64,000 nucleotides of DNA from Microbacterium sp. LWH7-1.2 (lineage in GTDB: Bacteria; Actinomycetota; Actinomycetes; Actinomycetales; Microbacteriaceae). Positions 9,001 to 18,487 of this stretch are shown here, piece after piece. The position numbers were made by a program, and so were the translations under genes. The notes under the pieces are model-generated. The model worked only from the letters and a program-made list of their open reading frames with translations, was not told the DNA's origin and did not search any database. Every line of letters starts with the position of its first letter. Within the stretch, counting starts at the first letter, position 1. The stretch spans positions 2,666,001 through 2,730,000 of the forward strand of contig NZ_CP151637.1 in assembly GCF_038397755.1 (NCBI RefSeq), read 5' to 3'.

Positions 9001-12000
9001 CGTGTACTGCAACGACGTCTCGACAGGCTGCGACGGCGAGGTCACGACGACACGGTTGCCGTCGACCTTCGCCTTCAGCCCCGCCACGTCGGGCAGGATC
9101 AGGCCGTTCTTGACGATGCCGAACTCGTCGCCGTCGGGGTCGGAGTCGTTGGCCAGCACCGGCACCGCGACCGAGCGGCCGGGTCGCATGATCACGGAGT
9201 CCTTGACGGCGTACGGCGCCTGATTCACGCCCTCCGCCGGCGCGATGCCGATGCGGATGGTCGCGGTGGCCTCGGCGCCGAGGCGGTCCCTCACACGGTA
9301 GGTGAAGGTGTCGACGCCCGCGGTGTCGTCGAACGCCTCGTAGACGAGGTGGTCGGAACCGGTCTCGGTGATCCGGCCCTTGCCGGGCGAGGAGGCGAGC
9401 CCGACGAGCTCGACGGAGTCGCCGTCGGAGTCGATGCCGTCCAGCGGCACCGCGACGCGGACGCGGCTGCCGGCGAGCACGCGCGCGGTGATGTCGCGCG
9501 GTCGCGGGGCGGCGTTGGTCTCGGCGTTCACCGGCAGCACCTGGATGGTGATGTACCCGGCATCCTTCTGTCCAGAGCTGTCGACGGCCTCGTACGTCGC
9601 GTAGACGGTGCCCGGCTCGTCGGACGCGCGGAAGCGCACGGTGTCCTGCGAGACGAAGATCTCGCCGTCCTTGGGCTCGATGAGCGGGGGGACGAGGTCG
9701 GGTGCGACATGGATCGTGTCGCCGTTCGGATGGTAGTCGTTGTCGAGCACCGGGATCGTCACGACGTCGCCCGCGCGCACCACGACCTGGTCGTCGTTCG
9801 CGACGGGTGGCCGCAGCTGCGCCGGCGCCGGGATCGGGATGACGATGACGTCGCCCTCTGCCGACTGCGAGCCGTTCGAGATCCGGTAGGAGATCCGCAC
9901 CTGCTCGGACAGCGCTGCCTGGTCGCTGATGCGGAGGGTCTCGTGGTTGAGCACGGCCACCGCGACGCCCGAGTTCGGCTCGACGGTCACCGACTGCACG
10001 ACGAGGATGCCGCCGGAGGGGTCGGAGTCGTTGGTGAGCACGTTGACGAGCACCTCACCGCCGCTCGGCAGCAGCGCGACGTCGCGCACGGCGACCGGCG
10101 GCAGGTCGGTCTCGCCCTCGGGAAGGACGTCGACGCGAACGATTCCGGGGACGCCGGCGGCGCCCGCCGCCACCATGTACTGGACGTAGTAGGTGCCCGG
10201 CGTCGCCGAGCGGAACGTGAAGGTCTTGTTCGCGTAGTCGGGGGCGATGTCGGCGCCCGACACGGGGTCGACGCGGGCGAGACGCAGCGGTTCGCGGCCG
10301 GCGCCGACGTCGTTCGCGAGCGGGGAAACCGTCGCCGTCTGTCCGGTGCGCACGGCGATGTAGTCGGCGTTGGTGACCGGGTCGATCGAGCCCACCGGGC
10401 GCACGTCGAACCGCACCGTGCCGACGGTCACGTCGGTCCCGTCCGAGACGGTGATCTCGACATCCTTGCGTCCCTGCGTGCCGCCCACCGCGCGGTAGGT
10501 GATGCGCCCGTCGGAGGTGTGGTCGGACTCGTCGCCCTCGGCCGGCTGGACGGAGCCGAGGAACACGTCGTCGCCGTCGGGATCGATCCAGTCCGGCAGC
10601 ACGTTGTACGTGATGGTGCCGCCGGCTTCGACGGCCACCGTCGTCACGCGGTTCTGCTTCGGCGGGGAGTTGACGTCCCAGCCGTGCACCGAGAACGACA
10701 CCTTCGCCGTGTCGGTGCCGCCGCGGCCGTCGGACACCTCGTAGGTGAAGGATGCCGAGCCCTGAGCGTCCTCCGGGACCGCGATCTGCAGCGCCCGTCC
10801 GTTGTCGATCGACTGGATCTCGCCGACCGACGGTCCGCCGTCGACCACGCGCGTGGTCAGCACGTCCCCGTCGGGGTCGCTGTCGTTGTCGAGGATGGGG
10901 AGGATCGTGGTGCGGCCCGGACGCACACCCAGGTCGTCGTCGTTGGCGTCGGGCGGGGTGTTGATCTCGGAGCGCTCCGGGAGGACCGTCTCGGTCGTCT
11001 CCTCGGTCGTCTGCTCGTCGTCCTCGGTCTCGCCCTCAGGAGGGGTCAACTCGTCCCAGTTGTCGACGCGCTGCAGGTCGTCGACGGCCATCCACGTCGC
11101 ACCGCCCACGACGTCGTTGAGCACCACGACGTCGCGGTTGACGCGGAACTTCAGCAGCGACGTCGGCTCGATGCCGTCGATATCGACCGCGAGGTCGTCG
11201 GCCTCACCCGGGCAGTCGCGCACGAACCGGCCCGAGCCCGTCCACGCGGCGTAGCTGCAGCCCTCGAGCCAGACCGGCTCGGCGGGGGCACCGTCGGCTC
11301 CGGCCTCGACGGTCGTGGGCTCCGAGCCGTCGAACGGCACGCGCACGAGCGCCGCCGCCGTGGAGAGCGAGACGGCATCGGATGCCGCGGACGGCTGCTG
11401 CAGGACGGCGCTGCGCCCGCCGTCGACCACGGTCGCGCGGCCGTCGACGATCACGGTGCCGGTGGCGGTGTCGAGCACCGCCGGCTTGTCGCCGACCGCC
11501 GTGACCGAGAGCTCCGCATCGTCGCCGATGTCGGGGAGTCCGGAGCGGCTCGGCTCCTCCGCAGTGCCGTCCGCGCCGAGACGGACCGTGACGAGCTCGG
11601 AGGACTTCGGCGAGACGGCGTAGACGACGCCGTCGACGCCGACGGCGACATCCGCCCCCTTGCCGACGTTGGCGGTCGGATCCGTGCCCTCGATCTGGAA
11701 CGAGCCGACGCTCGCGCTCGGAAGGACCCACAGGTCGCCGGAGGCGCGGTCGAGGATCGCCACGGTGTCACCGCCCAGCGCCACGTCGGCGCCACCCGGA
11801 ACGCCGGCCGCGCCGGAGAGCGCGACCATCGCGGGATCGACCACGCTCACGGTCGAGCCCGCGTCGTCGACGACGAGGACGGTGCTGCCCGACTGGAGGA
11901 TGTCGTAGTCGTCGCTCGTGGTGCGCAGGGCACCGTCGAGCACCTGCGACTCGTGGTTGAAGTGTCCGACGAGCAGGCTCGACTGCTTCGTCACCCACAC

Positions 12001-12144
12001 GCCGCCGTCGTGGAGGTCGACTTCAGTGGTGGGCACGCCCTGGTAGACGAACGCGAGCGTCGTGATCGTGACCGCGGCAGCGGTCACCGCGCCTGCCGAC
12101 GCGAGGGCGCGCGGACGCGATCGAAGCCACGCGAATGAGCTCAT
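6085..12144 (-). CDS. Giant surface protein: membrane anchor, beta-propeller-like part, tandem Ig-like repeats, five FN3 domains
   Basis: 2019 residues. A single hydrophobic segment (about 18-40) follows a short basic N-terminus. Residues about 45-330 look like a beta-propeller or quinoprotein-like sensor region. From about 380 to 1490 come ten or so Big/cadherin-like modules marked by repeated calcium-type signatures such as NDSDPDGD, NDYHPNGD and NDEDPDGT. Five FN3 modules follow (each begins with a Pro-rich PGxPxxxSV-like strand and has WxPPxxNG), then a Trp/Cys-rich C-terminal module with paired cysteines. The start has a GGAGGT site about 12 nt upstream; a longer frame was rejected because it lacks a signal or anchor. 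It likely projects from the cell surface as an adhesin-like stalk and is probably the client or effector of the MoxR-DUF58-TgpA genes behind it. That link is inferred from position. Confidence 0.9.
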   Translation of the reverse strand: MSSFAWLRSRPRALASAGAVTAAAVTITTLAFVYQGVPTTEVDLHDGGVWVTKQSSLLVGHFNHESQVLDGALRTTSDDYDILQSGSTVLVVDDAGSTVSVVDPAMVALSGAAGVPGGADVALGGDTVAILDRASGDLWVLPSASVGSFQIEGTDPTANVGKGADVAVGVDGVVYAVSPKSSELVTVRLGADGTAEEPSRSGLPDIGDDAELSVTAVGDKPAVLDTATGTVIVDGRATVVDGGRSAVLQQPSAASDAVSLSTAAALVRVPFDGSEPTTVEAGADGAPAEPVWLEGCSYAAWTGSGRFVRDCPGEADDLAVDIDGIEPTSLLKFRVNRDVVVLNDVVGGATWMAVDDLQRVDNWDELTPPEGETEDDEQTTEETTETVLPERSEINTPPDANDDDLGVRPGRTTILPILDNDSDPDGDVLTTRVVDGGPSVGEIQSIDNGRALQIAVPEDAQGSASFTYEVSDGRGGTDTAKVSFSVHGWDVNSPPKQNRVTTVAVEAGGTITYNVLPDWIDPDGDDVFLGSVQPAEGDESDHTSDGRITYRAVGGTQGRKDVEITVSDGTDVTVGTVRFDVRPVGSIDPVTNADYIAVRTGQTATVSPLANDVGAGREPLRLARVDPVSGADIAPDYANKTFTFRSATPGTYYVQYMVAAGAAGVPGIVRVDVLPEGETDLPPVAVRDVALLPSGGEVLVNVLTNDSDPSGGILVVQSVTVEPNSGVAVAVLNHETLRISDQAALSEQVRISYRISNGSQSAEGDVIVIPIPAPAQLRPPVANDDQVVVRAGDVVTIPVLDNDYHPNGDTIHVAPDLVPPLIEPKDGEIFVSQDTVRFRASDEPGTVYATYEAVDSSGQKDAGYITIQVLPVNAETNAAPRPRDITARVLAGSRVRVAVPLDGIDSDGDSVELVGLASSPGKGRITETGSDHLVYEAFDDTAGVDTFTYRVRDRLGAEATATIRIGIAPAEGVNQAPYAVKDSVIMRPGRSVAVPVLANDSDPDGDEFGIVKNGLILPDVAGLKAKVDGNRVVVTSPSQPVETSLQYTIRDARGAEAKAVLQITVAEDVPLQKPIARDDYVRAADVEDGVVDLEVLANDEDPDGTVDDLELEVADANSRVLADGKVRVTLGDTGRLATYTITDRDGNEASAFIHVPSLSSLPPTLVSAEPVEVKSGETVELALSKYVRAAGGGKVVITEAAKATAAHNDGSSLVKDQTTLVYTSAAGYFGPDAITFEVTDGTGPDDPEGRKATLTLPITVLPPENQQPTFVNGQMDVAPGEDATTLDLGGLTTDPDPEDEGRLEYQIVGGSPEGMTASIEDDELRVSAAADTKKGTAATIRLRITDGTTEPIEGTVNVRVIASTRELPTANDDIVDEAHQGKTVSVPVLSNDVNPFPDKPLEVTTALLETGQGDVVVSGSDVKVTPDARFFGTMTVRYRVQDATGDPEREVEGRIRLTVQGKPDAPGTPVVSSVQDRTVVLSWTPPANNGAEIERYLVTSTAGNYEKECLATTCTLDGLTNNVEYNFTVVAENRVGPSDPSAPSETARPDARPDTPAAPTLAFGDRSLNVAWVTPTTPGSPVEKYTLEISPAPPSGISQKTDVTGNSIVWDGLQNGVAYQVRVQAHNRAPEPSSWSTWSVSEIPARAPEPPAAPSVNRLDPVGNQAQLEVVWAPPADNGDAVSGYEVQVLQGSSVVRTITGIPGSQTRQAVNVTTSTSDYTFRVRASNKAGWSEWGATSAPRRAFGVPGAPTNVSATTPRGDSTIDVTYTPADGNGASAGEVQYEYSLNGGGWQAFSGRTIGGVSNGTTYTVRLRAYTAMDGVRYNGDPSAASNQAIPYGPVRNPSVSATANGTSITYRWSAPAENGRAITQMQIRIDGGSWQNVANNNERTNNYGYSERHTIEARAQDAAGQWSAVVSDAATTVAPPQPSAQTVKGASGSWGDCGSASCAYMAVTVKNFPAGNYHLRCNDGNSSWGGASTTWVPENGTVRANCYYGFPGNRVWVTIEGWGNADAMNWY

Positions 12145-12320
12145 GGGGACGTCGACCTCCGGGGCATCGTGCGTCTTGTCGTGGCGTGGGACCCCGGCGA
12201 GGGGCGTCGCGAGCTCACAGAAGACCTGGGGGAACACCCCAGCCTAACCTGCACCTGCGAATGCGACGAGACCGGGAGTGTCAACTGCGGAGATCGTATT
12301 CCGCCTGATCAGGCCCGATC

Positions 12321-12340
12321 GATGGGGACAAACACCCATC
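12321..12340 (-). terminator. Stem-loop downstream of the UvrA-like gene
   Basis: GATGGG and CCCATC form a 6-bp stem around an 8-nt A-rich loop just past the UvrA-like stop codon. There is no clear T run, so termination is only suggested. The rest of the 214-bp gap (12145-12358) holds the upstream region of the giant surface-protein gene, the small palindrome CCTGATCAGG at 12304-12313, and no gene. Confidence 0.4.
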
Positions 12341-12358
12341 CGGCCCCGCAGATCACCG

Positions 12359-14707
<2,349 letters not shown>

Positions 14708-14796
14708 GCCGACGAGTATGCCCGCCAACCCGGACACCGCGCTTCCTGAATCCTGCTCGATCCTCGATCGGCGGCTCCCCGGGGCCTCTCGTACTT

Positions 14797-14931
14797 TTGG
14801 CGAGTCGCCAACGATGCCGCTCGCCGCGACGATTCCTGGCGATTCGCCGATTCGGACGACCCGGCCACGTTCGGCGAGTCGCCAGGATTTGCCTTCCGGC
14901 ACGCCGATCTTTGCCGAGTCGCCAAAGATCG
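14797..14931. repeat. Four palindromes of the GGCGAGTCGCC family in two pairs
   Basis: Four copies of a GGCGAGTCGCC-type palindrome start at 14799, 14838, 14873 and 14913. The spacing within pairs is 39 and 40 bp. The last is the strongest hairpin: CGATCTTTG and CAAAGATCG give a 9-bp stem, placed 23 bp past the end of the oxidase fusion gene, where it could end transcription. The same core, at the same 39-bp pair spacing but in the other orientation, makes up the 84-bp array at 52738-53241. Confidence 0.8.
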
Positions 14932-14953
14932 GACGAGGAACGGATGCCGCTGC

Positions 14954-17197
14954 TCAGGCCGCGTCGGACGCCGCGGGCTCGATCGCGAAGTTGTCGCGGA
15001 AGACGCACGTCGGGTCGTACGCCGCCTTCACCTGGCGCAGCCGCTCCAGCGTCGCAGGCGGGAAGGCCTCGGCGATCCGCTCCGGTCGCTCGGAGGAGTC
15101 GAAGCTCAGGTACATGCCGTCGACGTGGTCGGCGAGTGTGCGCCACTGCGCGTCGAGCCGGTCGGGGTGCGAGCCGAGGGCGGCGACCGAGAAGTTCGCC
15201 GACCGATGCGCGTACGCGGTCGCGTCCTCCTCGACGTCGGCAACGGCGCCGCCGACCGCGCGGAGCTGGAAGAACGGCACCGCGCCGGATTGCAGCATCC
15301 GTTCCACCGCCGCCGCGAAGGCGGGCGTGACGTGCTCGATCAGACCCGAGCGGGAGTGCGGCTCGCCCGCGCCGTGCTGCGGGCCGAGGTCGGCATTCGC
15401 CATGATCTGCGGATACGTCGTGAGCTGCACGGACTGCTGCACCAGCGGCGCGAGCTCGGCGAAGGGCTGCAGGCGCGCGATGATCGTGTCGGGGTCGTCG
15501 GAGTCGACGATGCCGTAGAGCTGCACCACCTGCGGCTGGCCGGGGCTCGGCCCGCCGGTCAGCAGGAACAGCGTGAGGTCGCGCGGCGAGGACTCGACGA
15601 TGCGACCGTACCCCTCGAGGAACCCGGCGACGTCGTCGACCTGGAACGCGAGCTGCGCGTAGCCCACCTGGCCGACCTCGTCGACCTCGAACTCGAACGC
15701 CGTGACGATGCCGACGTTGGCGCCGGCCCCGCGCACCGCCCAGAAGAGGTCGGGGTGGGTCGCAGCATCCGTCCGCACGACCCTGCCGTCGGCCAGCACC
15801 ACCTCGGCGGCGCGCAGATGGTCGATAGTGAGTCCGTGCTCGCGGGCGAGCAGGCCGATGCCGCCTGCCGTGGCGAGTCCGCCGACGCCCACGCCGCCGT
15901 AGTCGCCCGAGGTCAGCGCCCAGCCGTGCTCGCCGAGCGCCGCGGCGACCTGCGCCCAGCGCGCGCCGGGACCGATCCGCACGAGCCGGCGATCGACGTC
16001 GAGCACCTCGATCTCGTCGAGGCGGCGGAGGTCGATCACGATGCCGCCGTCGTTGGTGCTGCGGCCGCTGATGCCGTGGCCGCCGCTGCGCACCGCGAGC
16101 GGGAGCTCGGGATGCCGGCGCGCGAACGCGAGCGCCTCGGCCACCTGCACGGCCGACGAAGGCTGCAGCACGAGGCCCGGGCGTCCGCCGCGCATGTAGG
16201 TGGCACGCACGTCGCCGTAGTCGAAGTCGCCGGGCTCGATCGCGCGGAGGCCGGCCGGCACGTCGTCATAGGCGATTCCGTCACGGCGCGCGGCGAGCGC
16301 GGCTGCGGACCGGACGGATGCTGCGGCCGTGCCTCGCCGGCCGCGCTCGGCGGTCACGAGCTCGCGTACCGCGGGGGCGACGTCCTCGCCGAACCGCTGG
16401 AGCAGGTTCGGGTCGTCCGCCGCGATGATGAACGTGCCGATGCCGTCCTCGAGCGCGAGATGCGCGAGGCGCTCCGCGAACTCACGTGGGTCTGCGGCGA
16501 GCTGCCCGATGTTGAGCAGCCGCCGGACCTCGCGCGGGTCTCGGCCGACGGACTGCGCCGCCTTGTCGATCGCGGCGTTGCCCTTGGCGAGATCGCCCGG
16601 CTTCAGGTAGGCGAGCGACGGCAGCCACCCGTCGCCCTTGCGACCGGTGAGCGAGAGCATGCGCGGCTTGTACGCGCCGATGTGGATCGGGATGTCGTGC
16701 GCCGGACGCGGGCCGCGCTTCGCGCCATGCGCCGCGTGGTACTTCCCGTCGGTGAAGACGCCCCGGCGCTCGTCGGTGCGCCACAGCTCGCGGATGAGGT
16801 CGATCGCCTCCCCCAGCGCCGTCACGGCCTGGCCGGGCGTGAGCCGCGTGCCGCCCATCGCCTCGATGGCATCCCAGAAGCCTCCGGCGCCGAGGCCCAG
16901 GTCGAAGCGGCCGCCCGACAGCAGGTCGAGGCTCGCCGCCGCCCGCGCGACGACGGCCGGCGGGCGCAGCGGCACGTTCAGCACGTTGGGCGCGATCCGG
17001 ACGGTCTCGGTGCGCGCGGCGACGAACGACATGAGCGTCCAGGTGTCGAGGAACGCCGGCTGGTACGGGTGGTCCTGGAAGGTGACGAGATCGAGGCCGG
17101 ATCCCTCCGCCACCTGCGACAGGAGCACCGGGGCTTGGGGGCTCGCGGCGGAAGGAGTGATGAAGGCGCCGAATTCGAGCGGGTGTCCGTAGTCCAC
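14954..17197 (-). CDS. Fusion of luciferase-like flavin monooxygenase and BBE-type FAD-linked oxidase
   Basis: 747 residues in one uninterrupted frame. Residues 1-300 are a luciferase-like (LLM) TIM-barrel: EFGAFITP at the start, IAPNVLNVPLRPP and the GGRFDLGLGAG motif that marks F420- or FMN-dependent members. Residues about 330-740 are a PCMH-type FAD oxidase with VRSGGHGISGRS, DLRRL, LTSGDYGGVGVGGLATAGG and the berberine-bridge C-terminus ending near YDPTCVFRDNF. The start is GTG. Substrate is unknown. The two parts are usually separate proteins, so one may feed a product to the other. The gene lies 42 bp from the glycosylase gene and is probably not functionally tied to it. Confidence 0.87.
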   Translation of the reverse strand: MDYGHPLEFGAFITPSAASPQAPVLLSQVAEGSGLDLVTFQDHPYQPAFLDTWTLMSFVAARTETVRIAPNVLNVPLRPPAVVARAAASLDLLSGGRFDLGLGAGGFWDAIEAMGGTRLTPGQAVTALGEAIDLIRELWRTDERRGVFTDGKYHAAHGAKRGPRPAHDIPIHIGAYKPRMLSLTGRKGDGWLPSLAYLKPGDLAKGNAAIDKAAQSVGRDPREVRRLLNIGQLAADPREFAERLAHLALEDGIGTFIIAADDPNLLQRFGEDVAPAVRELVTAERGRRGTAAASVRSAAALAARRDGIAYDDVPAGLRAIEPGDFDYGDVRATYMRGGRPGLVLQPSSAVQVAEALAFARRHPELPLAVRSGGHGISGRSTNDGGIVIDLRRLDEIEVLDVDRRLVRIGPGARWAQVAAALGEHGWALTSGDYGGVGVGGLATAGGIGLLAREHGLTIDHLRAAEVVLADGRVVRTDAATHPDLFWAVRGAGANVGIVTAFEFEVDEVGQVGYAQLAFQVDDVAGFLEGYGRIVESSPRDLTLFLLTGGPSPGQPQVVQLYGIVDSDDPDTIIARLQPFAELAPLVQQSVQLTTYPQIMANADLGPQHGAGEPHSRSGLIEHVTPAFAAAVERMLQSGAVPFFQLRAVGGAVADVEEDATAYAHRSANFSVAALGSHPDRLDAQWRTLADHVDGMYLSFDSSERPERIAEAFPPATLERLRQVKAAYDPTCVFRDNFAIEPAASDAA

Positions 17198-17239
17198 GAT
17201 CCATTCGAACGCATGGGGACTGCGCGTTGTTCCTCGCCC

Positions 17240-17812
17240 TCAGCCGACGCGCCAGCAGCCGTCGACGTGGTCGTCGACCATGCCGGCCGACTGCATGAGT
17301 GCGTACATCGTGGTGGGGCCGACGAAGCGGAAGCCGCGCTTGCGGAGCGCCTTGCTCATGGCCTCCGCCTCGGCGGTGATCGCGGGCACCTCGGCGAACG
17401 TCGAAGGCCGGCGGTGGGATGCCGGCGCGAACGACCACATGAAGGCGTCCAGCTCGCCGGGCTCGAGCTCGAGCACCAGCCGCGCATTGGAGATCGTCGC
17501 CTCGATCTTGGCGCGATTGCGGATGATGCCGGCATCCGTCATGAGCCGTGCGACGTCGTCTTCGCCGAACGCCGCGACCGCCTCGGGATCGAACCCTGCG
17601 AAGACCTCGCGGAACCGCGGGCGCTTGCGGAGGATCGTGATCCACGACAGCCCGGCCTGGAAGCCTTCGAGGCTCATCTTCTCGAAGAGCGCGCGGTCGC
17701 CGTGCAGCGGCACACCCCACTCCTCGTCGTGGTAGCGGGCGTACTCGAGGTCATCGCCGACCCACGCGCAGCGCGCGCGGCCATCGGCGCCGAGGCGGAC
17801 GTCGGTGCTCAC
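17240..17812 (-). CDS. tag: DNA-3-methyladenine glycosylase I
   Basis: 190 residues, the usual length for Tag. The N-terminal CAWVG and YHDEEWGVPLHGDRALFEKM match the family, followed by the helix-hairpin-helix region GLSWITILRKRPRFREVFAGF and the FMWSF motif. Zinc-binding residues expected at Cys near the start and a C-terminal His-x-Asp pair are present (C15-like and DDHVDGCW at the end). It excises 3-methyladenine from alkylated DNA in base excision repair. The start is GTG at 17812. No operon partner with a repair role is adjacent, although a UvrA-like gene lies one gene away. Confidence 0.95.
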   Translation of the reverse strand: MSTDVRLGADGRARCAWVGDDLEYARYHDEEWGVPLHGDRALFEKMSLEGFQAGLSWITILRKRPRFREVFAGFDPEAVAAFGEDDVARLMTDAGIIRNRAKIEATISNARLVLELEPGELDAFMWSFAPASHRRPSTFAEVPAITAEAEAMSKALRKRGFRFVGPTTMYALMQSAGMVDDHVDGCWRVG

Positions 17813-17868
17813 CGCGCCAGCCTAGGCCGCGCCTGCGACTTCGACCCCGCAGCATCCGTTTCCCACTC

Positions 17869-17933
17869 GAGAAACCACTTCCGCGACGAGAAACCATGCG
17901 TGCCGCGATTTCACAGCGGGTCTGCGGTTTCTC
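17869..17933. repeat. GAGAAACC repeat cluster (two direct, one or two inverted copies)
   Basis: GAGAAACCA occurs at 17869-17877 and 17888-17896, 19 bp apart. The reverse complement GGTTTCTC is at 17926-17933, with a decayed copy (GATTTCAC) at 17907. The copies can pair into long hairpins. They lie between the divergent tag and zinc-ribbon genes (gap 17813-18061), where they could be regulator sites or another palindromic repeat family. Confidence 0.55.
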
Positions 17934-18061
17934 ACGCTCGACCTTCGCCCCCGCCCACAGGGGCGTTCAGCCGCCCGACACCCGCTCGATTCCCGGATGC
18001 CGCCGGCGTCGCTTACCTTGGAATGTCGGGTTGCTCGCGCCCGCAGCTGGGAGGCAGGACC

Positions 18062-18469
18062 ATGAAGATCGTCGCGTCGGCGGATTGGCGGGACTCGGTC
18101 CCCTTCGAGAACCCCGTGCTCCTGGCAGACGTGGTCCCGGGCGAGCCGACGCGCTGCTTCTCGTGCGGCCCCGACTCCGAACTGCTGCCCCGCACCGAGC
18201 TGTGGGCGTACAAGCACCGGCACCCCAAGAACCACGACGGCTACGTGCGCTTCTACTGCGCGTATCACGTGCCCGCGGCGGCGATCGTCCCTCAGCCGGC
18301 GGCGGCCGCGCCGAACGCACGGTCGAAGTCGTCCTCGCCTCGTCCGGCCGCCGAGCGTCGCGTCGCCAAGGCCGTCATCCCCGAGCGCGTGCGCGCGATG
18401 TGCCCGAACTGCTTCGTCGAGGTGTCGGCGACCGGCGAGTGCGGGATGTGCGGCTGGACCGCGTCCTGA
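18062..18469 (+). CDS. Small zinc-ribbon protein of unknown function
   Basis: 135 residues. An N-terminal CFSCGPDSE and a CAYH motif, plus a C-terminal CPNC...CGMC pair, give two potential zinc knuckles, separated by an Ala/Pro/Ser-rich linker (about 72-100). The motif RFYCAYHVP lies near residue 65. No enzymatic domain is recognisable. GGGAGG sits 8 nt before the ATG, a strong ribosome site that fixes the start. It stands alone on the plus strand, facing the acyl-CoA oxidase-like gene with an 18-bp gap between stops. Similar small proteins are conserved in Microbacteriaceae to my knowledge, without assigned function. Confidence 0.75.
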   Translation: MKIVASADWRDSVPFENPVLLADVVPGEPTRCFSCGPDSELLPRTELWAYKHRHPKNHDGYVRFYCAYHVPAAAIVPQPAAAAPNARSKSSSPRPAAERRVAKAVIPERVRAMCPNCFVEVSATGECGMCGWTAS

Positions 18470-18487
18470 CACCCGCCGGCCGGCGCG

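Noticed and set aside
12242..12260. IdeR/DtxR box before the giant surface-protein gene
   Set aside because: AGCCTAACCT matches the core of one half, but only about 11 of 19 positions fit overall and no iron-related gene follows.
17205..17220. SOS box upstream of the oxidase fusion (TCGAAC half-site)
   Set aside because: Only one half is present; the expected GTTCGA partner is missing.
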